From NCBI GenBank assembly GCA_014058105.1, contig JACGCM010000779.1:2046001-2110000 (forward strand): 64,000 bases of DNA, read 5' to 3'. Positions 1 to 12,029 of the stretch are shown here, in pieces. Position 1 is the first letter of the stretch. Every line of letters starts with the position of its first letter. The notes beneath the pieces are model-generated. The model ran no database searches. It was not told the origin of the DNA and saw nothing but the letters and a program-made list of their open reading frames with translations. The position numbers and the translations under genes are program-made. The DNA comes from Kingdonia uniflora. Taxonomy: Eukaryota; Streptophyta; Magnoliopsida; Ranunculales; Circaeasteraceae.

Positions 1-715
1 CTCTTATCAATAAAGAATGTTAAACTTAGAGTAATTTTCTAAAATGCTGTAAACCTATCCCTTACCAGGTAACTTCATCTAAGATTTCAACAAGGCACTA
101 AGCAGCAAACCCTATTTCTGGTGTGAATCTGGCTTATGACACTAAAGTTTAGAGCACCCTTTCTTGAAGAAAATCCCCTGCACCACAGTTTAGGACAGAA
201 GTTTTATTTGATTTTGATCATCGTTTCTCTTTGTATTAACTTGTGTAGAGCTTGATTCAGCACCGTCATTCTACCTCCTGTTATCGTAACATCCTTTTCC
301 TTTACCATACCTACCGTGAGGTGGCTTTGTAGGGACGGCATCTATTTGTGAAAATAGCACCGCACTTGCAATCTTTGACTTATATTTGATATTTATGCAG
401 TGAAGTATGTACACCATGGATTATGTGATTGAACCTTTTTTTAATTTCTTTTACTTCTGTAAATGCTCCAGTATTCGTTATTGTATCAAATATGTTAATA
501 CTCAGACTGATAATCCTGGTGTTATAGGGGAACAAATGCTAGATCGATGACCTAGTTATTAGATTAGCTTCATGTATTCAACTTTCTCATTCTTTTTTTT
601 TATCAATGCCAAAATATCTATGCTTAAAAAAAAAACTCTCATTCTTTTTGTTAGACTAGGTTTTTTAGTTCTAATGCTTGTTTCTTTGGATTATTGTGGT
701 GGTATGATACTGCAG
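1..715 (+). other. Intron and upstream sequence of the Bet1-like SNARE gene
   Basis: I find no exon here that encodes the N-terminal part of the SNARE. The first visible coding exon starts after the acceptor tgcag at 711-715, so this stretch is most likely intronic and the start codon lies left of the window. It is T-rich, as plant introns are. The frame is open upstream of 716, but that is a run-on through intron and not extra protein. Confidence 0.5.
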
Positions 716-2298
716 GTAGCCCAGGAGATAGGGACTGAAGCCAAATTTCAGAATGATTTTATCAATCAATTGGTATCAATCTAACTTTCAGTATTTTTTT
801 TTTCCCGTTAATGTAGTAAGTATTTATCAACTCCTGGCATTTTCACCTTTACCGAGTTGTACGTGTCAACTCCTTTTTGAGTTAAGAACTCTATTTTAGG
901 AATTTTTTAGTGGTAGCAAAGAGTAGTTAGGGCTGTTCAAGTAGATATTATCTGGCAGCTCTGGCTGCTTGGGATCTAAAGAACCATATGCATAGGAATT
1001 AGTTCTAGAGTGAGAAACTGAACTAGTATAACCTGTATCAAAGGAAATGGAACATAGATAGATAACTGCGGAACGCTTGAAATAACATGATAGAGATATC
1101 ATACCAGCATTCTTATCTCCACCAAGTTGGGTCAAACGAAATCATTTGGTAAACTTTCCTACAGAGTTGTGGATGTAGGGTGTCTCTATATTGGAGGATA
1201 TAAATCAGCACTTGGGAGTAGAGGATATAAAATGGTACACGTAACTTCATGTGTTCAACTTTCAATTGAACATTTGAAAAACCATCAGTAAGAGATTTGG
1301 CTTATTATAAAGCTTTTAGGCGAAAATTCTACTTTGATAAAGCTAAGAAGATGTCTTTTTTCCATAAGGTTCAAAACATATTTTCACCCACCTACCTATG
1401 GAAAGTGAAGCCCCCCATATGACTTAGCTAATAATGGATTTTCTCATGGAAATAAGTAACTTTTAAATTGATTTCAGGATGTTTGGAGGAAGAACAAGAG
1501 TATGTTTCTGCTAGAAATTAGCACTTGAAATAATCCCATTGTAAAATCCAAATATTTGCACTCTATACAAGTCCAAATTTTGCAATTGAGAACAATTGTG
1601 ATTAGGCTATGACTGAACAAATTTTCCAGGGACACCAAAACATGGAATACCTAACGCGAGTGTTACGATAGTCGAAGCATGTTATTTTGAGTAACATAAT
1701 CCAGCACGTATTAGTCGAATTGAAAGTCCGATCAGTTGGGAAGACGACAAGCATGTGCTCGATATTTTTTCTAAAACTAAAACTGAAGAACTTCGATTAA
1801 CGTAATGAACTTGAATTTAGGTATCCCACTTGTTAGTGCCATATAGCAAATTTTCTTGAGAGGACACTTAAATTACCGTTTTCACTATCCAGCAAATTTG
1901 TACTCACTCTATACTGCTAAAAATCGGCTTTCTAACTCTGACCAAGTTTTAGTTCTAAAAAATGCTTAGTGTTAGTTAAGTCATATGGAAGCCAGCAATA
2001 TCTACTCTTCAGATGATATCATGTGACGTAAAATAACATCTGATGTGCCAGAGATATTGAAACATCAATTATATTCATTGCTGGAGTCTGATAAATTGCC
2101 TTCTGAAATTATGTTGCTTTCTGATTTTTGAAACAGCAAATGACAATTACAAAAGCTCAAGCCGGGGTGAAGAACAACGTAAGGAGGTTGAACAGAAGTA
2201 TTATTCAACAGGGATCAAACCATGTCTTTCATGTGATCTTGTTTGCGCTATTTTGTTTCTTTGTAGTCTATCTCTGGGCTAAATTTTCAAGAAGATGA
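716..2298 (+). CDS. Bet1-like SNARE protein, last two coding exons (5' part outside window)
   Basis: Two exons are visible. Exon 716-772 encodes VAQEIGTEAKFQNDFINQL and is bounded by acceptor tgcag and donor gtatca. The last exon, 2137-2298, follows acceptor aaacag, starts QMTITKAQAGVKNN and ends WAKFSRR followed by TGA. Both are in phase 0 and join without a frame break across a 1364-bp intron. The joined residues form the second half of a SNARE coiled-coil followed by a C-terminal membrane anchor (VILFALFCFFVVYLW) and a short basic tail. This is the layout of the Bet1-like Qc-SNAREs of plants, such as Arabidopsis At4g14600 and At1g29060, which act in membrane fusion between ER and Golgi. 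About 72 residues are visible; the family is about 130-140. No stop or frameshift is seen, so this may be a live gene cut by the window edge. Confidence 0.85.
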
Positions 2299-2624
2299 AA
2301 AGTTTTAGTCCTCTACCATCCTCTAGCATCATAGTCAGAATCACTGTAAAGCCTTCTCCATATAAGTTGTCTTTGCCCGTGACTCATCTTTCAGAAATGG
2401 TTGTGTTTGTTCTGAATCTTAATCAAAGTTCTGATTGTAAGCTAATACTTTCCAAGATTTGCCGTATATATTGAAAAAAAAAACATAGTTTGACGTCATA
2501 ACACTAGTGCAGTAGAATTTGTCTTTGTGAAAGTTCTGTATTTGCTTCGTGATGGACTCTAGATTATTAGATGAATAAAACCCTAATCTACTGCTCCAAT
2601 TATCCACGTGCCTAGATTCTTGTA
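2299..2624. other. Intergenic spacer between convergent genes
   Basis: This holds the likely 3' UTR of the SNARE gene (+) and the region just past the stop of the GT61 fragment (-). I see no coding signal or repeat in it. Confidence 0.5.
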
Positions 2625-3265
2625 TTAAGAGTCTGGGACATTCTCCATTTTGCTCATCTTCACCTGGAATATGACTCTTCTGGCCCAATCACTGAAGGAT
2701 GTCTCGTTATGTCCAACCTTACCCTTCTTGTAGAAGGGGAAGCACCGTGATTCTTGTCGAGCATAAGGACATTTGATATCACTTGTATCATTCCCGAGAG
2801 GCTCGCCATCCAGTGGTGTGCATAATTACCTAATCCTGCTAGCTCTTGCCATCCTTTAGGGAAGAACTCCATTACGCTACTGTTTCTATCCATGAAGATC
2901 ATGTTCGTTAGCTGTGCCCCATGCAGTGAAGCCACAATGTCTGTAGAACTCATTAGCCTCACCTGAATGACATAATTCGATTGTGTCAGAATTAGCATTA
3001 TAAGTTTGGTTTGCATTGTAGAGGAAAGTATATGTACCTGATCGCAAAAGCTGAGGTTTTCCGACTGAGCAACAGTTAATTAGCATCCTTTGACCTTTGC
3101 ACACTCCCTTTTGAATATACCGATCACAGCTGACTCGTTCTTAAACGATCGAGGACCCTTTCTCATCAGCAACGTCAGTAGTCGAATAAGCTCCTTTGTC
3201 GTTCCTTCTAAGCTCACATTGCAGAAAACTCTAGCTTTGCACCTTAGTAAACTCATTCTCATGGG
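2625..3265 (-). pseudogene. GT61-type glycosyltransferase pseudogene fragment (copy 1)
   Basis: Two exons of a plant glycosyltransferase family 61 type gene (Golgi enzymes that add sugars such as xylose to wall glycans or N-glycans) are readable. The exon from 3265 to 3038 contains CKARVFCNVSLEG, GPRSFKNES and NLSFCDQ. After a 75-bp intron with GT/AG ends (2963-3037), the exon from 2962 contains LHGAQLTNMIFMDRNSS, MEFFPKGW and, in a shifted frame, FYKKGKVGHNETSFSDWAR, ending with TAA at 2625-2627. An in-frame TAA sits after AKVKGC, and there is a frameshift before FYKKG. The upstream exon seen in copy 2 at 17.3-16.8 kb is missing, with a break near 3265. It is therefore a dead, 5'-truncated copy. 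The family call rests on close similarity to copy 2 and on the NETxFSEWA and MEFFPKGW signatures. Confidence 0.7.
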
Positions 3266-4058
3266 TTTAAAGAACTAACTACCACTCAACCACCTAGCTT
3301 GATGTGTTATAATTTTTTTTCTTGTGGCATATAATATATTTTCAATTGTTTTAGAACATTAAAAGTAAAAATTTATTAATAAATTGATATATAACTTCGA
3401 ATCATATATTTATCGAATTGGACTAGGCACCATCTAAATCCAATCCGAAATTATTTTAAATGTTCGGTAATCGGATCGGATCAGATTCGGATTGGAAAAA
3501 ATAACATCCATATCCTAAAATAGAATCGGATTTCGGATTATATCTAATCTATTGACAGCCCAAATCAAAGGTGTTTAGATTGGAAATCTCATTTTGATAC
3601 TCATAGAGTAATGAGATCCATAAGGGACGGCACCATCCTTGCTGGTTAGTCTTATATCCCAATCCAAGTCAACTCTCTATTTGTGAGGAGTTGAGGGTGG
3701 GTGAAATTGAGATTTTTAATAAGCATGGGTGTGTGCTTAAAAGAAACATAGCTTGCTTAAGAGCTAAAGAGAGTAACTTTGACTTTGCCCCTTAAATGTT
3801 TGGCCTAATTAGTGGTTTTTTTTTCTTTTCTATTAGTAATGTGCTATTATATTTAGTAGTTTACTTAAGTACCCGCATGATGCGTGGGTTTATATTTTTC
3901 CAGTTGGTTGCTAACTTGCTAAATGTTTTAGGGCGGTATAGAAAAAGTTTCTTTGAGTTTGCTAAATCTGGTAATTTCTAAGAACATCTCCTCCAACGGG
4001 AGGTTAGAGACTTCATTTCTCTTATTTTTCTTTACCCAACCTTAAGCAAGCCTCGCGT
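3266..4058. other. Non-coding spacer with transposon debris
   Basis: No gene is supported here. It contains the hAT-like stretch at 3410-3565. At about 3982 there is a sequence (aacatctcctccaacgggag) resembling one end of a Harbinger-type MITE. A 60-residue open frame at 3796 has no recognisable content. Confidence 0.4.
3410..3565. mobile_element. hAT-like terminal/subterminal sequence
   Basis: The stretch is rich in direct and inverted ATCCGATCCGA-type motifs (tcggatcggatcag, ttcggattgg, aatcggatttcgg) and runs into ctattgacagccc. That pattern is common at the ends of plant hAT and related non-autonomous elements. I could not find a matching terminal inverted repeat or an 8-bp target duplication, so the boundaries and class are tentative. 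Confidence 0.3.
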
Positions 4059-4726
4059 TGAGCACCGTCGCGGAAGCCGAGCTCCAATTCGATCCGATTA
4101 GAGCAAAAACAAACTAAAAGAATAAACACAATCACAAGAGAACACACATTTAAGATGGTTCGGCAAGTTGCCTACGTCCACACACGTGAAAGACAAAGTT
4201 TTATTCAAGGATCTAAGGTTACAATCACAACCAATTTGAGGTTTTCTCTCAAGGAATTCCTCACAGAAAGATCTCACCAAAGGTGGTAAACAAATAACCT
4301 TTAGTCTCTCTTATATAGTAGGTAGACTTATTACAATCTCGAGGCAAAACCAACGGTCTAAACGACTTCACAAAACAAATCTCTGCATCGTCGTTTGAAC
4401 GACTATGAGTCTCGTTCGAACGGATTCACGCAAGCCAAAATGAAGTTTGCAACTGCGTCTGTTTTTAGGCAAACAAAATTTATGGTCGTTCGAACGACAA
4501 TGAGGCTCGTTTGAACGACCATGAACCTCCAACAAACAATTGTAACTGGGTCGTTTTTTAGCTTTAAAATTGATGGTCGTTCGAACGACTATGAGTCTCG
4601 TTCGAATGACTATGAGCCTCCAACAATCGATTGTAACTGGGTCAGTTTAAAGGTTAAAATTTGATGGCCGTTCGAACGGTTATAAGGCCTATTCAAACGA
4701 CTATGCACCACAACCCCACAATTCTC
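4059..4726 (-). repeat. 3' LTR of Ty1/copia element
   Basis: On the minus strand the copia RNase H ends near 4885. It is followed by a purine-rich tract (ctccgaggtggagaat) and then TGTGGGG at 4726, the expected polypurine-tract/LTR junction. The far end is placed at the tg at 4059 because minus-strand LTRs should end in CA there, but that edge is inferred only. The LTR contains an array of palindromic GTCGTTCGAACGAC-like units (about 4390-4700). No partner LTR lies in the window. Confidence 0.55.
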
Positions 4727-4884
4727 CACCTCGGAGAATTTTTTTTCAAATCTGAGCCGAACTTTGCCAACCTATCAAATCGAACCCTCTCTCACAAACA
4801 CCCCAAATGACCAAAATCGATTGCACCAAATCAATGGTTGCCTACGTACCGTGGATCAAGTTACCCGTAGTTCCCAAAATCCAA

Positions 4885-7120
4885 TCAATCCATATGAAGA
4901 TTTTGGACCAAGTCCAAACAATGATTGAACTTAATCTCTGAAACAACTTTCGTAAACATATCCACCGGGTTATCATTGGTGTGAATCTTCCTTAACAGAA
5001 TCATACCCTTCTCCAGGACATCTCTGACAAAGTGATAGCGTACATCAATATGCTTCGTGCGTTGATGATGAACCTGATCTTTGTCTAAGAAGATAACACT
5101 CTGACTATCACGCAACACATCAAGGTGATCCATCTTAATGCCCAAATCGTGCAAAAGATCTTTCATCCAAATAGATTCTTTAATCGCTTCAGTCACCGCC
5201 ATATACTCTGCCTTAGTACTAGATAGGGCCACCGTTGACTGTAGCGTAGATCTCCAGCTAACCGATCGTCCATCTAATATAAAAATATACCCGGTAGTAG
5301 ACCGCCGTTTATCCAAATCACCCATATAGTTAGAATCCACATGACCCACACAAAAATGATCAATCGAATTTTGTTTACGAAATTCCAAAACAATATCCAC
5401 AGTACCTTTGATATACCGTAGAATCTATTTCATAGCTCGCCAATGATCCTTTTTTACAGATCATGCATATATCTGCTAACCATACCAACCGCCTGTAAAA
5501 TATCTGGCCGAGTACAAACCATAGCATATATCAAGCTACCAACAGTGCTAGTATAAAGAACTTGGCTCATATATTCACGTTCCTCATCGATCTTTGGAGA
5601 TATAGAAGCCTTAAGCTTAAAATGAGGAGCAAGGGGCGTACTTGAAGGTTTTGTGTTCTCATCAATACCAAATCTCTAAAGTACCTTCCTTATGTACGTC
5701 GTCTGAGAGATACGCACCGTTCCCTTCTCTCTATCTCTATGAATCTCCAATATTCCAAGAATCTTCTTTGCATCACTGAGATCCTTCATTTTAAATTATT
5801 GACCTATTTGCTTCTTCAACTTGTCAATCTCGCTTTTGTGCTTACATGCAATAAGCATATCATCCACGTACAAAAGCAAGTAAATAAAGGACCCGTCACG
5901 TAGGTTGCATAAGTAGACACAATGGTCATAATGACTCCACTTGTACTTCTGCCCAATCATAAACTAATCAAACTGTTTGTGTCATTGTCTTGAAGACTAC
6001 TTCAAACTGTACAACGATCTCTTCAGCTTACACACATAGTTTTCCTTTCCTGTAACTTTAAACCCACTCGACTGAGTCATATAGATCTCTTCTTTCAAAT
6101 TTCCATGTAAAAATACCGTCTTAGTATCGATTTGTTGTAACTCCAAATCAAATTACGCTACCAAGGCCAATAGGATACGAATGGAGAAGTGTTTCACCAC
6201 CGGAAAAAAAAGTTTATTGTAATTAATCCCCTCCCTTTGAGCATAACCATTAGCTACGAGTCTTACCTTGAAGCGTATATCATCATCTTGAGATCTTTGT
6301 TTCTTTGTACATATCCACTTACAACCAATCACCTTCTTTCCCTTAGACAACTTCGAAAGTTCCCAAGTTTCATTCTGGAAAAGAAAAAATATTTCTTCCT
6401 CGCTCTCTCCCAATGGTTAGCCTTAGAATCGTAAATAGCTCCCTTATAGGTGGAAGGAACATCTTCATCAACGACCGATAGTGCGTAGGCTACCATGGCC
6501 TTCGCCTTTAGAAGTACCATGTCCTTTGTAAGCCATCCCGACTTACTCACATTCCTCTTGGGTTTACTAGTTGCTATTGACTCCCCCACCAGAGTCTCCT
6601 CATCTGTACCACCAAATGCTCCACTCTCGTCTGTGTCTTTATTATCTAGAACATGAACAAATGGCTCATCACTCGCTGTCACACCGGTAGATGACACCCT
6701 CTTTGGTACAGAACTATCTGGATAATATAAAGACACATCAATCTCCACCCGCTGTAAACTCTCATTTGTCGTCTTCTCTTCGTACTCAGAGACATGCGAC
6801 TTTATCATAGAAGTCTCATCAAAAATAACATCCCTGTTTAGAATAATCTTTCGGTCTTTTGTATCCCATAACTTATAGCCATTCACACCCTTCTTCTTAC
6901 CCAGAAAAATGGCCTTCCTTGCTCTAGGGTCGAACTTACCACCATCTTTGACATAATAGTATGTTGGACACCCAATAATATGAAAAGTATCATAATCTGT
7001 AGCAGGTTCACCCAATCAAGCTTCCATTGGTATCCTACCCTCAATTGTAGCTGAAAACAACCTATTAATGAGGTAGCATGCATATGTCAAAGCCTCAGCC
7101 CAGAGCGTTTTGCCCATCAA
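4885..7120 (-). pseudogene. Ty1/copia pol remnant: integrase C-terminus, RT, RNase H
   Basis: Reading the minus strand from 7120 down, the end of the integrase region appears first (GKTLWAEALTYACYLINR, then KDRKIILNRDVIFDE). The copia RT follows: WELSKLSKGKKVIGCKWI, then KVRLVANGYAQREGINY, then LLLYVDDM near 5870 with the catalytic aspartates. RNase H comes last (STTGYIFILDGRSVSW, ALSSTKAEYMAV, ending near 4885). Several frame changes and stops break the frame, for example between 7016 and 7015. Gag, protease, the catalytic half of integrase and the 5' LTR are absent, because the sequence changes abruptly to a CACTA transposase at about 7120. It is a 5'-truncated, non-functional copy. Confidence 0.85.
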
Positions 7121-9466
7121 TTGATTTCCATACCTACGGTTATGTATCAGGTTCCACAACTGGAGGAACATATGCTTGCCCCATTTGCAGTGAAGGCATA
7201 TGCTCAATGAGGTTACAACATGGAATGAAGCATGTGTGCATGGGAACCAGAAGATTCTTACCAAAAAATCATCCTTTTAGGAAACAAAAATCATAATTTA
7301 ATGGTTCTGAGAAACATGATAGTGTGCCAAAATGCTTAAGTGGCTATGAAGTATTGAGTAGGATAAAAATAAATTAAGACTAAATGGGGAAAACACGAGG
7401 AAAGAAGAGAAAAAGAGATATAAATAATGATGATGGCCCAACTCCTTGATCAAAGAGATCAATCTTATTCGACTTGCCATACTAGGAGGTAATTATTATT
7501 TGTATTAATTGAACTTTATTTTATTCACTTACAATTAATTATATCTAATATTTGTATGTTTTAAATATAATAGTTTTTGTTGGTTCCTCACAACCTAGAC
7601 GTCATGTACGTTGAAAGTAATTTTGCTAGTAATATTATTGCGGCGATAATGAACACAAAGGAAAAGACTAAAGACAATTTTAAAGCTCGTTTGGACCTAA
7701 AAGAGTTAAAAATAAGAAAAAATGTATGACCTCAAGAGAATGGGACAAAGATGTTTTTGCCAAAGGCTTCTTTCACTTTAGATCGAGCTAAAAAGGAGTC
7801 CTTTTGTCATATCTTGCATGAGTTAAAGGTTCCCATTCACTACAGCTCCAACTGGAAACATAATGTAAACATGGAAAAGTTGCAGTTAAAAGGCCTGAAG
7901 TCTCACGACTATCATATTCTGATACAACATCTTTTATCAATACTTTTAATGCATGCTTTCAAAAAAGAGAAGCCATTGCTTATTGCATTGCGATGAGTTT
8001 CTTTATTCTTTAATGTTCTTTGTTCCAAGACTATTCAGCGAGATGAGCTTAAGGTTATGGGTAATCGTCTAGTAGAAGCTTTATGTGCATTTGAGAAATA
8101 TTTCCCGCCTTCATTTTTTATTTCCATGGTTCACCTTGTTCTCCATTTAGCTGAGGCGGCAACAAAATATGGACCTGCTAGATATCGTTGGATATATAAC
8201 TTTGAGAAGTGCGCATTATATTTGAATGTAAACTTAATTTTAATAGATTTATCTATGTAGTTTTCTTTTTTAATTTTTTTAAAGAAAAATGAGAACATAC
8301 AAAGAGCTAGTAAGAAGTCCAAGACACGTGGAAGGGTGTATTATGAATAGCTACATTTTAGATGAAGCTATATTGTATTGCATGGAGTACATACCTAATA
8401 GTAGGCGGGGAAGTTATAAACAAGGAAAACCATTGTGTATGGATGTTGATGCTGACGATGAGCAACATATGGATAAAAAGGGCAAACATATAACTCTTGA
8501 GAACCTCAAATTTGAACAAGTTCATAAATGGGCTTTAAGTTGCTTTGATGGAGTTGAGGAATGGGAGGAGTAAGTATATTTTCCTATTTTTATTTGAATT
8601 TTAAGAGATATTTATTAGTGACATACTATGCATAATATTATAAACTATTTATAGGAAACACAAAAAATATCTTGATGAGCAATTAAGAGCTTCTAGAGGA
8701 AGGGGTGCTAGGTCAAAAGTGAAACCAATGGGTTTCATACCATGGTTAAGGCAACAGGTATATAACTCATTATATATTTACATTTATAAGGTAGTTTGTG
8801 CCAAGTACAATAGTTCTAATATTTACTTTTGTATACCAGTTCGAAAAAGGATAAAATGTCCACATTGAAAAGGTTAGATGATGGCACAAGCTTTAAAGCA
8901 ATATCATATAAAGAATATCGAGTTAATGGGTATGTGTTTTATACAAAAGATTCAGAGAGTTGTAAGACTACTCAGAACAGTGGGGTCAAAATGAAAGCAA
9001 TGACTAATTTCAGATCTAGTAGTAGAGATCAGAATCTCGTTAAAGAAAAAGCCACGTATATTATGGAGTAGACAGAGAGATAATTGAACTTGATTATGAT
9101 GACTTCAAGCAAACTGTATTCTATTGTGATTGGGTGCGGATTGAAAACAAAGTTAATGGATATAAAATTGATCCAGAGACAAATTTAACGTTTGTGAATT
9201 TGGTAAGGCTAAAATGTGATTCAAATCAACAAGATGAACCATTTTTTCTCGCATCTCAAGCTTCACAGATCTTCTATTGCAAAGATCCAAGTAAGGATGA
9301 TTGGTATGTCGTTATTGATGTTCCACAAAGATTAACTAAGGACATTGACGCTTACGAAGACCCACTAGTTTTTGAGGCAAGAACCCTAGCTTCTACGGCA
9401 ACATCAACATTATTAAATGATCTCGTAGATGAAGATGAAGAAATTGCTAAAGGAACATGGGTGTAA
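7120..9466 (+). pseudogene. CACTA transposase TNP2-like, multi-exon, degraded
   Basis: Successive blocks match the order of plant TNP2-type transposases. A Cys-rich block (TTGGTYACPICSEGIC, then RRFLPKNHPFR) lies at 7150-7290. SKRSILFDLPY lies near 7450. A block equivalent to 'HNLDVMHIEKN' and KDNFKARLDLKELKIRK lie at 7590-7720. FEKYFPPSFFISMVHLVLHL and KYGPARYRWIYNFEK follow at 8090-8210. SPRHVEGCIMNSYILDEAI starts at about 8310, and its exon ends in EEWEE before a gtaagta donor at 8573. The final part has VNGYVFYTKD, TTQNSGVKMKA, CDWVRIENKVNGYK and DDWYVVIDVPQR (DUF4216-like), ending at 9466. In-frame stops (about 7373, 7726 and 9069) and frame changes disable it. The sense strand is opposite to the adjoining copia. 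Confidence 0.85.
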
Positions 9467-9750
9467 AAGAAAATTGGTTTTCTCATTTATTATTATGATG
9501 TGTCTGATTTTATGGAATAGGATGATATTTCTTTTGATTCACACATTCTTCTTATTAAATGCAATGTTTTACAGAATGAGATTATTCATTTTATTATATT
9601 TTTAGCTTTATTATATAACAAATGTAAGGTATGTACAATTCTTCAAATGGTGCATTTCTAAGTTAATTTTCATTATTTATTTACATTCTGAATCAAAACG
9701 TTGTATTTTATACTTATTAATATAATCTTAAAAAAAATCCATGTATCAGG

Positions 9751-10815
9751 ATGTCAATATCATTAGGAAGACGCTTCATGTCATTAGACCAAATGGAAGA
9801 CTCTTCTTCTAATCTTGCGCCCCAAAGGGCATCCACATCACCAAATATCAATTGCATAATTTTGATGTTTTAGTAGTTAAATTAATAATCCTTATACGCC
9901 TTCTTGAGTATATTGTAGGTCTGTTAAGAAAGAGGAAGCCTCTCACGTTGAACGAGGTTGGACAAGCTATCGGTGATAAATCAACAGAGTTCTCTACTCA
10001 TATTAGGGAGATATCTAGGGAACACATTCCGATATATATCCCAACCTAGAAAGGTGTTTCAAATGATACGAAAATGTTAATTTGGAACAACCTTAGTGTA
10101 AGTTGTTATTATTAATGTCATGGTATGTCTCGTTCTTATTGCAATTACTTCTTTAAGTTTTATTTATTTTTAACATTATAGAATGAGTATGAGCACTCAC
10201 TAGCAGCAAAGGATAAGGTCTTGATAGGTGCTAATATAGCCTGGAAAAAAAAATGTGAGTTGAGGAAAGTTTACGACAAGTATCCTACAGACGATACAAG
10301 AAAAAAAATTGCCCAGCGTCAACAATTCAGGAAGATTGGGAATGGTTTGTTGCTTTGAGTTTTGATCCAAAGGTTGTAGCTATGTGAACTAGGAATAAAG
10401 TAAATAAAAGTAAAATACAAAGTCCACACACAACAGGGAGAACGGGAATATATAGACTAGCTCATTATATGGTATTTTTTTTTTTTCAAGTGTTTAATTA
10501 TGAATAAATTACCTTAGTTAACTTGTTATATTTTTTCAATAGAAAAGCGAAGATCACGAGACCGCTAGAACAGATTATTTCCTTGCTAGTCACACGTGCT
10601 TTGATGGATCTTTCACCGGGATGAAGTAGTTGTCGTGGGTAGGGCAATATTTCCTCGTAATCAATCAAATAATCCTAATGAGTATGATGCTTTGATGGAC
10701 CTTGTAATTGACGAAGATGCGGAGGTTTCTGGTAGGCGAGGAATGTTCGTTCACGATATTCTAGTAAGCGAGTGGTTTAAGTACCCCTCTTTCCTCTTGA
10801 AAATCATTGATGAGG
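9751..10815 (+). pseudogene. Second CACTA gene, plant transposase (Ptta/En-Spm) type, degraded
   Basis: A possible start ATG at 9751 opens MSISLGRRFMSLDQMEDS. After a frame change there is an exon with GLLRKRKPLTLNEVGQAIG and REISREHIPIYIP (9915-10046). Next comes IQEDWEWFVAL (about 10330), then NKVNKSKIQSPHTTGR (about 10395-10440), and TARTDYFLASHTCFDGS (about 10560-10610). The order 'EDW..F' then 'NK.NR.....HTTG' then 'F..TH...DG' is typical of the transposase Ptta/En/Spm family (PF03004) that sits downstream of TNP2 in plant CACTA elements. An open frame to about 10815 (DALMDLVIDEDAEV) may be its C-terminus. Stops and shifts show that it is dead. Confidence 0.65.
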
Positions 10816-10949
10816 TACAAATTTTATTCGTCTTTACTATTATTTTTAGTTTAAGAAAATTAGAGTTTCAAAGTAGTCATGTTCATTATTTCTTTTGCAG
10901 GATTGACTTGCTTATTCAAATTTACCTTCCGAAACAATTGGCATTTTAG

Positions 10950-11580
10950 ACCGCGTTAGTTTATGTTTTTTTTTTCATTTTGAAGATGCACTTTGTGTGA
11001 TTCTTCTATGCATGGAATTCTTTTATATTATTTGATTTTATCAATATGGAACTAATTGTACTCTAGAGTGCTTCTTTTGGATATGGAATCTTATGTTAGT
11101 TTATTGTTATTTATTTATTGTTTAAATTGGTTTGTGTTCTATGTATATGGAGTACATGCATTAGGTTTATTCCCCCTATATTGGAGTGCGTTGATTTTTT
11201 CATTTTAAGGTGTGTGTGTGTGTATAGAATTTGATTGGATTGGGGCATGTCTCGATGAGCTTGAGGATGATTGTCAGGATGCTAGGGTAAGCACTGCCCA
11301 CCTTTTCTCTTTAAAATGTACACATGTCTCTCTTACCCGTCATACATATTATGTTATACTCTTGTTTTACATTTAACTTGATCTTCAGGATGCAACAAAT
11401 AGATGTAATGAGATCCTATATTACACAACTGAACATAGTAGCAAGGGATGCACAAGTAAAAGGAATCTACAGGCAGATCCAGAGGTTTCAGAAAATGGAT
11501 GGAAAGGTATGGACTGTGTACTAGCCTGTCTTTGAGGATGCTTTGTTTAGCTTTTCTTTTATTCTATAGATTTTTCTCTC
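10950..11580 (+). other. CACTA internal sequence with exon-like open stretches of unknown origin
   Basis: Two exon-like stretches are visible. FDWIGACLDELEDDCQDAR at about 11228-11284 is followed by a gtaagc donor. After a cttcag acceptor at about 11389 there is an open stretch with RCNEILYYTTEHSSKGC. I do not recognise the protein. It could be part of the transposon or another captured host fragment. Confidence 0.3.
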
Positions 11581-11582
11581 TT

Positions 11583-11994
11583 CTTTGTTTCACTGTTGTT
11601 CTTTGGTGTTAAGGCTCTTCTTGTTATCATACTTTGCCTATGAGAATTTGGCAGCTAATAAGGTCCATCCAACTGTGAATTTAGCATCAGAGAAGGCCAG
11701 TTAAGCATCATACTTTGCCTATGAGAAAATAGGGGAAGCTACAAATATGGAGAAAGTACAAAACAAAAGGCAGACGATGCATACACCTCTACCAAGGACA
11801 CTATGAGCGGTAAGGCAGAGACCAATTACGAGGCACCGAAGGTAAAAATGGTATGGTATTTTGGAATGTCCATACTATCTTGTAGTTTGTTATTATCTAC
11901 TATTTTTAAAAATACTTATTCATGTTTTGTTCACTCATCTATGGCTTGAGATACTCTTCCTCAGTTGCCTCTTTGTTGCCCAACAAAGGCCTTA
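11583..11994 (+). pseudogene. LEA-like gene fragment, duplicate 1
   Basis: This and the copy at 12413-12830 are an imperfect direct repeat of about 410 bp. The coding-like part reads YFAYEN/AYEKIG and then KADDAYTSTKDTMSGKAETN. That is an Ala/Lys/Asp/Thr-rich helix-type repeat like group 3/4 late-embryogenesis-abundant proteins. Both copies keep the same frame through this block (copy 2 reads KADGAYNSAKDTISSKAETN), which argues that it was once protein-coding. A gtatgg donor-like site follows. A TAA before the second YFAYE and frame changes show it is not functional here. The LEA assignment rests on composition and the AKDT-S-KAET pattern only. Confidence 0.45.
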
Positions 11995-12029
11995 ATGTAT
12001 GGCTCTTTAAAATCGCCCCATAGTAGCTA

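Noticed and set aside
572..715. Upstream extension of the SNARE exon as an open frame with a hydrophobic start
   Set aside because: The homology begins exactly at the acceptor at 716. The residues before it are T-rich intron read through by chance.
896..1135. 79-residue minus-strand ORF in the SNARE intron
   Set aside because: No recognisable domain, no homologous copy in the window, and it lies within an intron of a gene on the other strand.
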